In this document: positions 17,083-26,317 of the stretch, in pieces
How positions within the stretch are numbered: position 1 is the first letter of the stretch
How the letters are laid out: each line of letters starts with the position of its first letter
Origin: Mycolicibacterium sp. P1-18
GTDB taxonomy: Bacteria > Actinomycetota > Actinomycetes > Mycobacteriales > Mycobacteriaceae
Direction: 5' to 3'
Assembly: GCF_008329535.1 (NCBI RefSeq)
Contig: NZ_NPKR01000005.1
Span: forward strand, 186,001 to 250,000
DNA: 64,000 nt
Notes under the pieces: model-generated
Database searches by the model: none
What the model saw: only the letters and a program-made list of their open reading frames with translations
What the model was told of the DNA's origin: nothing
Made by a program: the position numbers and the translations under genes

Positions 17083-17322
17083 CCTGAGGCCCGGCGCCAG
17101 CGCTTCACGTGTGTGAAGGAGTTCGAGCCGATGCCCAACTCCGTCGCGGCATCGTCTCCGCACGCTCGAACGCGACCCGGCCATCGGCGCATCAGGGGTT
17201 CGGGCATGGGTTCGAGCGCGCGAGCTGACGGATGGTTGTCGGCAAGAACTGGCGGCCAGCGCCAGCCCGCCGCCGCGCCAGGACACTTGTGCCCGCGGTC
17301 ACACACGAGTTAGTTTAATTAA
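17083..17322 (+). promoter_or_regulatory. Promoter region of the CoA-transferase operon; leaderless start likely
   Basis: A TAGTTT -10 at 17311-17316 with TTGTGC 18 bases upstream (17287-17292) would start transcription at or very near the ATG at 17323, so the operon probably begins leaderless. The AT-rich palindrome TTTAATTAAA at 17314-17323 overlaps this start and may bind the operon's GntR regulator. A separate inverted repeat, CTTCAC and GTGAAG with a 4-base loop, is at 17103-17118. Nothing else was seen in these 240 bases. Confidence 0.5.
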
Positions 17323-18576
17323 ATGTTTGATACAACTTCGGGCGCCGCGAATGGGCCGCTCCACGGTGTGCGGGTGGTCGACGCCGCGACCATCTACGCC
17401 GGCCCCATGGTGGCCACCCTGCTCGGCGACTTTGGCGCCGACGTGATCAAGGTGGAGCACCCCCGCGGCGACGGACTGCGGCAGTGGGAGTGGCGCAAGG
17501 ACGGCGAATCCCTGTGGTGGGCAGTGGTCGGACGCAACAAGCGCGACGTCAGCCTCGCCCTGTCCGACCCCCGCGGCGCCGAGGTGATGCGTCGGCTGCT
17601 CACCGACGCCGACGTCTTCATCGAGAACTTCCGACCCGGCACCCTGGAGAAGTGGGGCCTGGATCCACGGGACCTGCTGGCCGCCAACCCGAAACTGGTG
17701 ATCGTCCGCGTGTCCGGCTTCGGCCAGACGGGTCCCTACAGCTCGCGCCCGGGATTCGGCACCATCGCCGAGGCCATGTCCGGATTCGCCGACACCAACG
17801 GCGCGGCCGACGGCCCACCCGTCCTTCCGCAGTGGCCGTTGGCCGACGGCGTCGCCGCCCTGGCCGGAGCCTTCGCGACCATGGTCGCGCTCCGGCACGC
17901 CGAGGCCACCGGCGAGGGCCAGGTCGTCGACCTGTCCATCTACGAACCGTTGTTCTGGATCCTCGGCGCTCAGACCTCCGCCTACGACCAGCTGGGCACC
18001 CTCCCGACGCGCCAGGGCAGCCGGACGGGCTTCAACGTCCCCCGCGAGTGCTTCCAAACCCGCGACGGTCGGTGGATTGCGTTGTCCGGTGCCACCACCT
18101 CGACCGCGCAGCGCATCATGCGCGTCGTCGAGCGGCCGGACCTGGCCGACGCCGAGTGGTTCGGCGACATCTCCGGGCGCATCGAACACCGTGACGAGAT
18201 CGATGAGGCGATCGCCGACTGGGTCGGACGCCGCGACAACGCCGACGTGCTGGCCACCTTCGACGCGGTCGGGGCGACGGCCGGTCCGGTGTACAGCGCC
18301 GCCGACATCGCCGCCGACCCGCACTTCGCCGAACGTGGCAGCGTCGTCGACGTGGACCACCCCGTCCTCGGCGCCCTGCGGATGCAGGGTCTGATCGCCC
18401 AGCTGTCCCGAACACCGGGGTCCATCCGCAGTCCCGGGCCCGTGCTCGGCGAGCACAACGACGACGTGCTTCGCGACCAATTGCGTTACCCGCAAGACGT
18501 TTTGGACGAACTGACCGAGGCCGGTGTCATCGGCCCCACCCGCACACCCATCTCGACGAATCAAGGACGATCATGA
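17323..18576 (+). CDS. CaiB/BaiF family (class III) CoA-transferase
   Basis: A 417-residue class III CoA-transferase that moves CoA between carboxylic acids. The N-terminus GVRVVDAATIYAGPMVATLLGDFGADVIKVE is the family signature; NKRDVSLAL, ENFRPGTLEKWGL and GFGQTGPY follow. Asp175 in PLADGVAALAGAF is the likely catalytic residue that forms the aspartyl-CoA anhydride. First gene of an operon of eight genes with four-base overlaps; the ATG overlap with the permease is at 18573-18576. It probably activates the imported acid for later cleavage by the CitE-like lyase. Confidence 0.9.
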   Translation: MFDTTSGAANGPLHGVRVVDAATIYAGPMVATLLGDFGADVIKVEHPRGDGLRQWEWRKDGESLWWAVVGRNKRDVSLALSDPRGAEVMRRLLTDADVFIENFRPGTLEKWGLDPRDLLAANPKLVIVRVSGFGQTGPYSSRPGFGTIAEAMSGFADTNGAADGPPVLPQWPLADGVAALAGAFATMVALRHAEATGEGQVVDLSIYEPLFWILGAQTSAYDQLGTLPTRQGSRTGFNVPRECFQTRDGRWIALSGATTSTAQRIMRVVERPDLADAEWFGDISGRIEHRDEIDEAIADWVGRRDNADVLATFDAVGATAGPVYSAADIAADPHFAERGSVVDVDHPVLGALRMQGLIAQLSRTPGSIRSPGPVLGEHNDDVLRDQLRYPQDVLDELTEAGVIGPTRTPISTNQGRS

Positions 18577-19931
18577 CCACCACCACGGGGCCGACGGTGC
18601 CCAACGAGCGTCTGGTCCGGCGCGTTGCACTGGCCAGCGGCATCGGTTCGATGCTCGAGTTCTACGACTTCTACCTGTACGGTGCCCTGTCCGCGACGAT
18701 CTTCGGCACCCTGTTCTTCCACAGCGACGATCCCGCCGTGGGCACCCTGCTGGCGTTGGCCACCTTCGGCGTGGGCTTCGTCGCGCGGCCCATCGGCGGC
18801 ATCATCGCGGGCCACTTCGGGGACAAGGTCGGCCGCAAGAGCGTGCTGATCGCCACCCTTGCGCTGATGGGTGTTTCGACGGTCGGCATCGGGCTACTAC
18901 CGACCTACGAGACCATCGGCACTGCGGCACCGATCCTTCTGGTCACCCTTCGCGTTCTGCAGGGCCTCGCACACGGCGGCGAATGGGGCGGCGCGTCCAT
19001 CATGACCATCGAGCACGCCCCCGAGGGGCGCCGCGGCTTCTACGGCAGCTGCCCGCAGATGGGCATCTACGCCGGCCTCATCCTCGCCAGTCTGGTGCTG
19101 GGCGCCTTCATGCTGCTGCCCGACGACGACTTCCTCAGCTGGGGATGGCGCATCCCGTTCATCCTCGGCGCGGTCCTGATGCTGGTGGGTCTGTGGCTGC
19201 GGCGGGCGATCACCGAGTCACCCGAGTTCGCCGCGGCCATCGCGGCGCGGGCCATCGCACCCGAGGAGGAGAAGAAGCGCATCCCCCTGGTGGAGGCGTT
19301 CCGCACCGGTCGGCGCGGCATCTTCATCACCTTCGCCGCGAAGGCCGCCGAGACCTGCACGTTCTATCTGATCACCGTCTTCGCCCTGACCCTGGCCAAG
19401 AGCGGTGCGGGCGAATCCACCGCTCGCAACGGCATTCTCGTCGCCTCCGTCGTCGCGATCGTCACCATCGGATTGTTCGGCGTGCTCGCCGACCGGATCG
19501 GCACGCGGACCGTCTACATGGCCGGTGCGGGCTTCATGGTCCTGTTCGCCTTCCCGTTCTTCTGGCTCGCCGGCGCGGGCACTGCGTGGACGTTGTGGAC
19601 GGCCCTGATCGTCGGGCTGGCCGTCGCGCACTCGCTGATGTACGCCGCGCAGGCGAGCTACTTCTCGGCGCTGTTCGACACCAAGGTGCGGTTCACCGGC
19701 GCGTCGCTGGGCTACCAGCTCGGCGCCGCCATCGTGGGCGGCTTCACCCCGTTGATCGCCGCGTCGCTGCTGATTCGCAGCGGGGGCGCCACGTGGCCGG
19801 TCGCGTCCTACATCGCCGGCGTGTGTCTGCTGAGCTTCCTGGTCATGCTCATCTGGGGCAAGGTGCGCACCACCGCGCCCGTCATCGTCACGCCGGACGT
19901 CACCTCCGATGTCTCCAAGGTGCAGCGATGA
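18573..19931 (+). CDS. MFS transporter of the metabolite:H+ symporter (MHS) family
   Basis: A 452-residue permease with 12 predicted helices. The MHS signature is clear: ASGIGSMLEFYDFYLYGALSA near residue 20, FGDKVGRKSVLI in loop 2-3, and RVLQGLAHGGEWGGA. Known members carry alpha-ketoglutarate, citrate, shikimate, proline/betaine and dicarboxylates with protons. Coupled to both neighbours by four-base overlaps, it is the likely uptake route for the operon's acidic substrate. Confidence 0.9.
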   Translation: MTTTTGPTVPNERLVRRVALASGIGSMLEFYDFYLYGALSATIFGTLFFHSDDPAVGTLLALATFGVGFVARPIGGIIAGHFGDKVGRKSVLIATLALMGVSTVGIGLLPTYETIGTAAPILLVTLRVLQGLAHGGEWGGASIMTIEHAPEGRRGFYGSCPQMGIYAGLILASLVLGAFMLLPDDDFLSWGWRIPFILGAVLMLVGLWLRRAITESPEFAAAIAARAIAPEEEKKRIPLVEAFRTGRRGIFITFAAKAAETCTFYLITVFALTLAKSGAGESTARNGILVASVVAIVTIGLFGVLADRIGTRTVYMAGAGFMVLFAFPFFWLAGAGTAWTLWTALIVGLAVAHSLMYAAQASYFSALFDTKVRFTGASLGYQLGAAIVGGFTPLIAASLLIRSGGATWPVASYIAGVCLLSFLVMLIWGKVRTTAPVIVTPDVTSDVSKVQR

Positions 19932-21058
19932 AGGCCACCACACTGCCCGAGTACACCCGCGCCGCCGTCGTCCGGGGCTTCGGGGAACCGCTGAAGCTCG
20001 AAGAAGTCGCCGTGCCACAGACGGTGGAGGCCGGCGGCCTGCTGGTGGAGATCGTCGCCTGCTCGCTGTGCGGCACCGACGTGCACTGCTGGGAGGGCAC
20101 CCTGGCCATCCCGGTGGCGCTGCCGCTGATCCTCGGCCACGAGATGGTCGGCCGCATCATCGCGATCGGCGACGGCGCCGACGTCGACTCGGCCGGTCAG
20201 CCCCTGCGCATCGGTGACCGGATTCTGTGGACCCACGCGGTCTGCGGTCACTGCGTGATGTGCGCCCGGAAGCGCCCCACCCTGTGCCGCAACAAGATCC
20301 CCTACGGTCAGGCCACCATGGACCAGTGGCCGACGTTGCTCGGCGGGCTGGCTCAGCACTCGTACGTGTTGCCGGGCTCGGGACGCCTGCGGGTGCCCGA
20401 CGCGGTACCCGACGACCTCGCCAGCATGGCCAGTTGCGCGCTGCGCTCGGTGGTCAACGCGGTCGAACAAGCCGGTCGGGTGGGACCCGAGCACACCGTC
20501 GTCATCCAGGGCGCCGGACCGCTGGGCATCCTGGCGACGGGGCTGTACGCCCAGGCCGGCGCCGGACGCGTCATCACCGTCGGCGCGCCCGACGCCCGGC
20601 TGGAGATCGCGTCGGAATTCGGGGCCGACGAGGTCATTTCCCTGGCCGCGCACCCTGATCCAGCCGACCGCTTGGCGAGGGTCCTCGACGCCACCGGCGG
20701 TCTGGGCGCAGACCTGGTCGCCGAGTTCTCGGGCCACCCCGCCGCCTTCGCCGAGGGCGTCGAGATGGCCGGGCCGGACGGCCGCTATCTGGTGGTCGGC
20801 CAGCTCGGCGCGGGCACCACCGCCGTCGCGCCGGGCACCATCACCAAGAAGAACCTCAACGTCATCGGGTCGTTCTCCGGTGACCTCTCGCACTACCGCT
20901 CTGCCCTGACCATTCTGGAGCGCTACGCCGACCGGTTGCCGTTCGACCGCCTCATCAGCGGCCGGTATCCACTCGGTGACGTCGACGCCGTGATGACACG
21001 GATGCAGAACTTCGAAGAGATCAAACCCGTTCTACTGCCGCAGGAGTCGTCCTCATGA
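19928..21058 (+). CDS. Zinc-dependent medium-chain alcohol dehydrogenase
   Basis: A 376-residue MDR protein. The catalytic zinc ligands are in [13 protein letters not shown] (about Cys43) and [12 protein letters not shown] (His-Glu); the structural zinc cysteines are in [18 protein letters not shown] (about residues 103-120). The NAD site is [24 protein letters not shown]. The substrate is likely a secondary alcohol or polyol. The frame is open far upstream through the permease gene; the ATG at 19928 in the four-base overlap is the start. Confidence 0.9.
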   Translation: MKATTLPEYTRAAVVRGFGEPLKLEEVAVPQTVEAGGLLVEIVACSLCGTDVHCWEGTLAIPVALPLILGHEMVGRIIAIGDGADVDSAGQPLRIGDRILWTHAVCGHCVMCARKRPTLCRNKIPYGQATMDQWPTLLGGLAQHSYVLPGSGRLRVPDAVPDDLASMASCALRSVVNAVEQAGRVGPEHTVVIQGAGPLGILATGLYAQAGAGRVITVGAPDARLEIASEFGADEVISLAAHPDPADRLARVLDATGGLGADLVAEFSGHPAAFAEGVEMAGPDGRYLVVGQLGAGTTAVAPGTITKKNLNVIGSFSGDLSHYRSALTILERYADRLPFDRLISGRYPLGDVDAVMTRMQNFEEIKPVLLPQESSS

Positions 21059-22590
21059 CCGCCACCACCTACCGCCCCTCCGACGTCGCCTCCCTGGCGG
21101 ACCCGGAGCTCAGCACCGACGTCGCCGACCTGTCGATGTTCGTCGACGGTGCGCCCGCCGTCGCCGCCGACGGCGCCACGTTCGACTCCTACGAGCCGCG
21201 CTCGGGCCGGGTGTGGGCCAGGCTGCCCCGCAGCAGCGCCGCCGACGTCGACCGCGCCGTGGCGGCGGCACGCGCGGCGTTCGACGGTCCGTGGGCCACC
21301 GTGTCGGCCGCCGACCGTGGCCGCTTCCTGACCAAGATCGCGGCCGTCGTCGACCGCCACCGCGACCAGCTCGCCGTCATCGAGTCACGCGACAACGGCA
21401 AGCCCATCCGTGAGGTCCGCGCCGAGATCGACGCCGTGGTGCGGTATTTCGAGTATTTTGCCGGCGTCGCCCAGACGGTGCTCGGCGAGACCCACCCTCA
21501 GGCGGCCTCCGCGTTCAGCTACACCCGCCGGGAGCCCGTCGGCGTCGTCGGCGCGATCGTGCCGTGGAACTCGCCGCTGCTGATGCTCGCCTGGAAGCTC
21601 TCCCCCGCCCTGGCCGGCGGCAACACGATCATCCTCAAGCCCGCCGAGGAGACCTCGGTGTCGGCGGTGGTCTTCGCCCACCTCGTCGCCGAGGCCGGGT
21701 TGCCCGACGGCGTCTTCAACGTGGTGACCGGGCTCGGCGAGGAGACCGGCGCGGCGCTGGTGTCCCACCCGGACGTCGACAAGATCGCCTTCACCGGTTC
21801 CACCGAGGTCGGCAAGCAGATCGCGGCCACGGCCGCCGCCGACCTCAAGCTGGTCACCTTCGAACTGGGTGGCAAGTCGCCGACCGTCATCTTCGACGAC
21901 GCCGACCTCGACGCCGCGGTGCACCGCACCGCCTACGGCATCTTCTCCGCGGCCGGGCAGTCGTGCCAGGCGGCGTCGCGCATCTTCGTCCAGGAAGCGA
22001 TCCACGACGAGTTCCTGGACCGATTCTCGGCGTTGGCGCGCCGCATCCGCGTCGGCGACCCGCTGTCGGAGCGCACGCAGATGGGTGCGCAGATCTCCGC
22101 GCAGCACCGCGACAAGATCGCCGGCTACATCGCCAGCGGCACGAGCGAAGGCGCAGAACTGATTTGCGGCGGCATCACCCCCACCGAGCCGCCGCTGGCC
22201 GACGGCTACTTCTACTCACCGACGATTCTGGATGGCGTCAACCGTGACATGAAGATGATCCGGGAGGAGATCTTCGGACCGGTCACCGGAATCATGACCT
22301 TCACCGACGAGGCCGACGCCCTGGCGAAGGCCAACGACACCGAGTACGGGCTCGCCGGCTCGGTGTGGACCCGTGACGTCGGCCGCGCGCACCGCGTCGC
22401 CGCCGGCATCCAGGCCGGCTTGATCTGGGTCAACACCACCCGCACGATCAACCACCTCGTCCCGTTCGGCGGATACAAGCAGTCCGGTTACGGCCGCGAG
22501 GGTGGACAGGCCGTGATGGAGCACTACACCCGCATCAAGTCGGTGTGGGTGGACCTCCAGGACGACCTGCCGAACTGGTACGCCGACTGA
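21055..22590 (+). CDS. NAD(P)-dependent aldehyde dehydrogenase
   Basis: A 511-residue ALDH. Glu270 in TFELGGKSP and the nucleophile Cys304 in GQSCQAASR are present, together with the cofactor motifs [17 protein letters not shown] and FTGSTEVGK. Together with the preceding alcohol dehydrogenase it could take an alcohol to its acid. It ends NWYAD and overlaps the glycerate kinase ATG by one base (TGATG), and overlaps the alcohol dehydrogenase stop by four bases. Confidence 0.92.
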   Translation: MTATTYRPSDVASLADPELSTDVADLSMFVDGAPAVAADGATFDSYEPRSGRVWARLPRSSAADVDRAVAAARAAFDGPWATVSAADRGRFLTKIAAVVDRHRDQLAVIESRDNGKPIREVRAEIDAVVRYFEYFAGVAQTVLGETHPQAASAFSYTRREPVGVVGAIVPWNSPLLMLAWKLSPALAGGNTIILKPAEETSVSAVVFAHLVAEAGLPDGVFNVVTGLGEETGAALVSHPDVDKIAFTGSTEVGKQIAATAAADLKLVTFELGGKSPTVIFDDADLDAAVHRTAYGIFSAAGQSCQAASRIFVQEAIHDEFLDRFSALARRIRVGDPLSERTQMGAQISAQHRDKIAGYIASGTSEGAELICGGITPTEPPLADGYFYSPTILDGVNRDMKMIREEIFGPVTGIMTFTDEADALAKANDTEYGLAGSVWTRDVGRAHRVAAGIQAGLIWVNTTRTINHLVPFGGYKQSGYGREGGQAVMEHYTRIKSVWVDLQDDLPNWYAD

Positions 22591-23609
22591 TGGGCCGTCC
22601 GACCGTCATCGTCTCCCCCGACAGCCTCAAGGGCTGCCTGAGCGCGGCCGACGCGTCGGCCGCCGTCGCCGCCGGGATCACCGCCACCGACCCCGGGATC
22701 GCGGTCACGACGGTGCCGCTGTCCGACGGGGGCGAAGGACTCGTCGACGTGCTGCGCTACGCGCTCGGCGGTGAACTGCGCACCGTGACCGTCTCCGACC
22801 CGCTGGGCCGTGCCACGCCAGCCCGGTACCTGGTGATGCCCGACGGGCGGGCCGTCACCGAGAGTGCGCAGGCCATCGGACTGACGCTGCTGACCGATGC
22901 CGAGCTCGACCCGTTCCGGGCCTCGAGTCGCGGCCTGGGCGAGCTGATCGCACACATCGGGGCCGACCCCGACGTGCGGGAGCTGGTGCTGGGCGTCGGT
23001 GGAGTCGCGACCGTCGACGGTGGCGTCGGCATGCGGGAGGCGTTGCCGAGCCTTCCGCTACCCGTCCGGGTCGCCTCCGACGTGCACAACCCGCTGCTCG
23101 GAGACCGGGGCGCCGCAGCGGTTTTCGGCCCGCAGAAGGGCGCCGCACCATCCGACGTCCCCCGGCTCGAGCGGGCACTGGCCGATTTGGGCCACCCCGT
23201 CGAGGTCGCCGACCATCCGGGCGCCGGCGCGGCGGGCGGGATCGGTGCGATGTTGCTGGCGATGGGCGGGGCGATCGAGTCCGGAATCGACCTGGTGCTG
23301 TCGCTGACGGGATGGGCCGACGCCGCCCGTACCGCCAGCATCGCGGTGACGGGCGAAGGCACCGTCGACCTGTCCTCCACCGAGGGCAAGGTGGTCTCCG
23401 GAGTCCTGGCGGCGGCTGGGCCGAGCCAACTTCCGGTGGTGGTGTTCGGTGGGCGCGTCCACCCCGACGGCGCCTCGGCGTTGCTTGAATTGGGGGCGAC
23501 GGACGTACGGCCGCTGAGCGGCCGCATCGCCGATGCCGCCGACGACCTCTACGCACTGGGCGTGCACGTCGCTACGCGCCTGCTCTCCACGACTGGGGCG
23601 GCCGGATGA
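22590..23609 (+). CDS. Glycerate kinase (GarK family)
   Basis: A 339-residue type I glycerate kinase. The N-terminal PDSLKGCLSAADAS, LSDGGEGLVD, GVGGVATVDGGVGM, DVHNPLLG, FGPQKGA and PGAGAAGGIGAM are all family motifs. It phosphorylates D-glycerate to 2-phosphoglycerate (some members to the 3-phosphate), feeding lower glycolysis. A second, distinct glycerate kinase occurs at 38.6 kb in the tartrate module, so the two are paralogues with separate pathway roles. Confidence 0.92.
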   Translation: MGRPTVIVSPDSLKGCLSAADASAAVAAGITATDPGIAVTTVPLSDGGEGLVDVLRYALGGELRTVTVSDPLGRATPARYLVMPDGRAVTESAQAIGLTLLTDAELDPFRASSRGLGELIAHIGADPDVRELVLGVGGVATVDGGVGMREALPSLPLPVRVASDVHNPLLGDRGAAAVFGPQKGAAPSDVPRLERALADLGHPVEVADHPGAGAAGGIGAMLLAMGGAIESGIDLVLSLTGWADAARTASIAVTGEGTVDLSSTEGKVVSGVLAAAGPSQLPVVVFGGRVHPDGASALLELGATDVRPLSGRIADAADDLYALGVHVATRLLSTTGAAG

Positions 23610-24490
23610 CGCGCGCGACACCCCTGCTTCGCACCCTGCTCTTCGTGCCGGGCGACCGACCGGACCGCATCGCCAAGGCGGTCGCCAGCGGAGCCGACGG
23701 CGTCGCCGTCGACCTGGAGGACGCGGTCGCCGCGGCGAGAAAGGACGCCGCCCGCACGGCGGTACGGTCGGCGCTGCAGGAGTTGCCCGACGACGGCCTC
23801 CCGGTGCTGTCGGTGCGGATCAACGCGATCGACTCCGGACTGGCCGACGACGACGTCGCCGCCCTGGAGCCGGTACTGCACCGGATCGCCCTGGTGATCG
23901 TCCCGATGAGCTCCGATCCGGACGGAATCCGCCGTGCCGCAGACCTGTTGGAGGGTTCGGAGCGCTCCGCCGGCCTCGACGTGGGTCGGACCGGCATCGT
24001 GCCGCTGGTCGAGACGGCCGCGGGCATCCTTGCCGCACCGCCCATCGCGGCGTCACACGAACGGGTGCACACGCTGGCCTTCGGCCCCGCCGATCTGTCC
24101 CGCGAACTAGGTATCAGGCCGACCGCCGACGGTGACGAATTCCTGCATGCGCGTTCACGCTTGGTCCTCGCCGCCGCGGCCGCCCATCGACCGCCGCCGA
24201 TCGACGGGCCCCATCTGGACCTCGGCGACGCCGACGGCCTCGCCCGGTCCGCACGTCGCGCTCGCGCATTGGGCTTCGGCGGGAAGCAGGTCATCCATCC
24301 GGCGCAGATCGCCGCGGTGACCGACGCCTTCTCCGCCACCCAGGCCGAAGTCGACTGGGCCCGCGCGGTGGACGCCGCCTTCACCGCGGCCGAAGCCGAC
24401 GGCGTGTCGTCGATCCGGCTGCCGGACGGCACCTTCGTCGACTACCCGATCGCCCGGCGGGCCCGGGCGATCCTGGCAGGCATGCCATGA
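23606..24490 (+). CDS. CitE-like (HpcH/HpaI family) CoA ester lyase
   Basis: A 294-residue TIM-barrel lyase. It begins RTLLFVPGDRPDRIAKAVASGADGVAVDLEDAV, the classic CitE/malyl-CoA lyase start with the metal-binding Asp-Leu-Glu-Asp, then VRINAID, PLVETAAGIL, LAFGPADLS and GFGGKQVIHPAQI. Relatives cleave malyl-, citramalyl- or beta-methylmalyl-CoA to glyoxylate or pyruvate plus an acyl-CoA. With a CoA-transferase in the same operon a 3-hydroxyacyl-CoA substrate is likely. Translationally coupled at both ends. Confidence 0.85.
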   Translation: MTRATPLLRTLLFVPGDRPDRIAKAVASGADGVAVDLEDAVAAARKDAARTAVRSALQELPDDGLPVLSVRINAIDSGLADDDVAALEPVLHRIALVIVPMSSDPDGIRRAADLLEGSERSAGLDVGRTGIVPLVETAAGILAAPPIAASHERVHTLAFGPADLSRELGIRPTADGDEFLHARSRLVLAAAAAHRPPPIDGPHLDLGDADGLARSARRARALGFGGKQVIHPAQIAAVTDAFSATQAEVDWARAVDAAFTAAEADGVSSIRLPDGTFVDYPIARRARAILAGMP

Positions 24491-25440
24491 GGATCGTCGT
24501 CACGCGGGGCCTGCCGCCCGCGACGCTGACCCCCCTGGCCGAAGTGGGCGAGGTGTGGGTCTCGCCGCACGACCGGCCGCTGCGCCCCGAGGAGCTACAC
24601 GAGGCCGCCCGGGGCGCCGACGCGATCGTCAGCATGCTCACCGACCGCGTCGACGACGACGTGCTCACCGCAGCGGGCTCCCAGCTGAAGGTGGTGGCCA
24701 ACACCGCGGTCGGCTACGACAACCTCGACGTCGCGGCGATCACCCGCCACGGCGCCGTCGCCACCAACACCCCGGGTGTGCTCGTCGACGCCACGGCCGA
24801 CCTCACCATGGCCCTGATGCTCGACGTCACGCGCAGGGTGTCCGAAGGCGACCGGCTGGTGCGCTCGGGCGAGTCGTGGTCGTGGGACATCGGATTCATG
24901 CTCGGCACGGGCCTGCAGGGCAAGCAGCTCGGAATCGTGGGCATGGGGCACATCGGCCGTGCTGTCGCCGCACGCGCCACCGCGTTCGGCATGGGGATCG
25001 TCTACCACGCCCGTCGCGACCACGACGGCGACCTCGGCCGCCGCGTCGGCCTGGACGAGCTGCTCGCCACGTCCGACGTCGTGTCGCTGCACTGTCCGCT
25101 GAGCGCCGAGACCCGGCATCTGGTCGACGCAGCGGCGCTGCGCCGGATGAAGCCGGGCGCCTATCTGGTGAACACGGCCCGCGGTCCGATCGTCGACGAG
25201 AGCGCCCTCGTGGACGCCCTGGCCGACGGTGTCATCGCCGGTGCCGCGCTCGACGTCTACGAGCACGAGCCGGACGTCCACCCGGGCCTGCGCGACCTTT
25301 CCAACGTGGTCCTTGCGCCCCACCTCGGGTCGGCGACCGTCGAGACGCGGACCCGAATGGCCGAGCTGGCGGTCACGAATGTGGTTCAGGTGCTCGCGGG
25401 CGGAGGACCGATCACGCCGATCGCGGTACCGTCTCGGTGA
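24487..25440 (+). CDS. D-2-hydroxyacid dehydrogenase (glyoxylate/hydroxypyruvate reductase-like)
   Basis: A 317-residue enzyme with the Rossmann motif LGIVGMGHIGRAVAARA at about residue 140. Catalytic Arg lies in NTARGPIVDE (about 230), Glu in DVYEHEP (about 258) and His in LAPHLGSAT (about 277). The family reduces glyoxylate or hydroxypyruvate to glycolate or D-glycerate. That places it next to the lyase (a glyoxylate source) and the glycerate kinase (a glycerate sink), a coherent set. Confidence 0.9.
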   Translation: MRIVVTRGLPPATLTPLAEVGEVWVSPHDRPLRPEELHEAARGADAIVSMLTDRVDDDVLTAAGSQLKVVANTAVGYDNLDVAAITRHGAVATNTPGVLVDATADLTMALMLDVTRRVSEGDRLVRSGESWSWDIGFMLGTGLQGKQLGIVGMGHIGRAVAARATAFGMGIVYHARRDHDGDLGRRVGLDELLATSDVVSLHCPLSAETRHLVDAAALRRMKPGAYLVNTARGPIVDESALVDALADGVIAGAALDVYEHEPDVHPGLRDLSNVVLAPHLGSATVETRTRMAELAVTNVVQVLAGGGPITPIAVPSR

Positions 25441-25466
25441 CAGCACTGGTCTCACGAGAGGAAGCG

Positions 25467-26141
25467 ATGGTCAGCCCGCCCGAGCCTCTCCCGACGACCA
25501 AGGCGGAAGAGGCGTTCATCGCGATCCGGCAACTGATCGAGCGCGGTGCGCTGCCGGGTGGGGCGAAGCTCACGCTGGCCAGCCTCTCGGACCAACTGCA
25601 GATGAGCCTCACTCCCATTCGCGAGGCGCTGCGCATGCTGCAGGCAAACGGGCTGGTGGAGTACAAGCGTCACCACGGCCACGTCGTCACGCGGTACTCG
25701 ATCCAGCGCGCCGAGGAGATCTACCTTCTGCGCCAAACTCTCGAGCCGCTCGCGACCAAGCTGGCCGCGGCGAACGCCACCCCGGCCGAACTGCAGGGCA
25801 TTCGCGAGCTGCAGGAGGAGTTCCGCCTCGTCGTCGACGGGGATCCCCCGCGCTTCGCCGACGTGGTCGAACTCAACGCGCGGTGGCACCGCATGGTGTA
25901 CACCTCTGCCCATTCCGCGCTGCTGGACGACTTCATCGAGCGGTTGTGGAACGGCGTTCCCTACCAAGCGATCTGGTTCGTCCAACGTCGGCACCGCTCC
26001 GTCGCCGACCACGAGGCGATCACCACGGCGCTCGAGGCCAGGGAGGCCGAGGTCGCCGGGCAGGGAATGCTGGATCACATTGGGCGCGGTCGCGCGGCGA
26101 CGGTGGAGCATCTGCAGGCGATTGGTTCGCCGGAGAGCTGA
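25467..26141 (+). CDS. GntR-family (FCD subgroup) transcriptional regulator
   Basis: A 224-residue regulator from ATG 25467, which has GAGAGGAAG upstream; a GTG at 25437 overlapping the previous stop is an alternative. The winged helix is LTLASLSDQLQMSLTPIREALRMLQANGLVEY (about residues 36-67). The C-terminal all-helical FCD domain contains the metal-site residues in ELNARWHRMVY and VADHEAI. As last gene of the CoA-transferase operon it probably controls it in response to a pathway acid, perhaps through the AT-rich palindrome at 17314. Confidence 0.88.
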   Translation: MVSPPEPLPTTKAEEAFIAIRQLIERGALPGGAKLTLASLSDQLQMSLTPIREALRMLQANGLVEYKRHHGHVVTRYSIQRAEEIYLLRQTLEPLATKLAAANATPAELQGIRELQEEFRLVVDGDPPRFADVVELNARWHRMVYTSAHSALLDDFIERLWNGVPYQAIWFVQRRHRSVADHEAITTALEAREAEVAGQGMLDHIGRGRAATVEHLQAIGSPES

Positions 26142-26317
26142 GGACGCGCCGTTCCGACGCCGGCGACCAGGGATTCGAGCCAACCCGTAGTTCACGACGT
26201 CGTCGGAAACGTTCGGCCAGCGTCCACGAGTGAGTAGGGTGTCCGTCTGGGAACCCGACCGCCACCCCCGTCGGGGCGACGCGGGGATCTTCCCGATGGT
26301 CGACGAAAGGTTCTCGC

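Noticed and set aside
18524..19927. Long open frame upstream of the alcohol dehydrogenase
   Set aside because: It runs out of frame through the MHS permease; the true start is the overlapping ATG at 19928.
24555..25466. Open frame upstream of gntR
   Set aside because: Out-of-frame reading of the hydroxyacid dehydrogenase gene.
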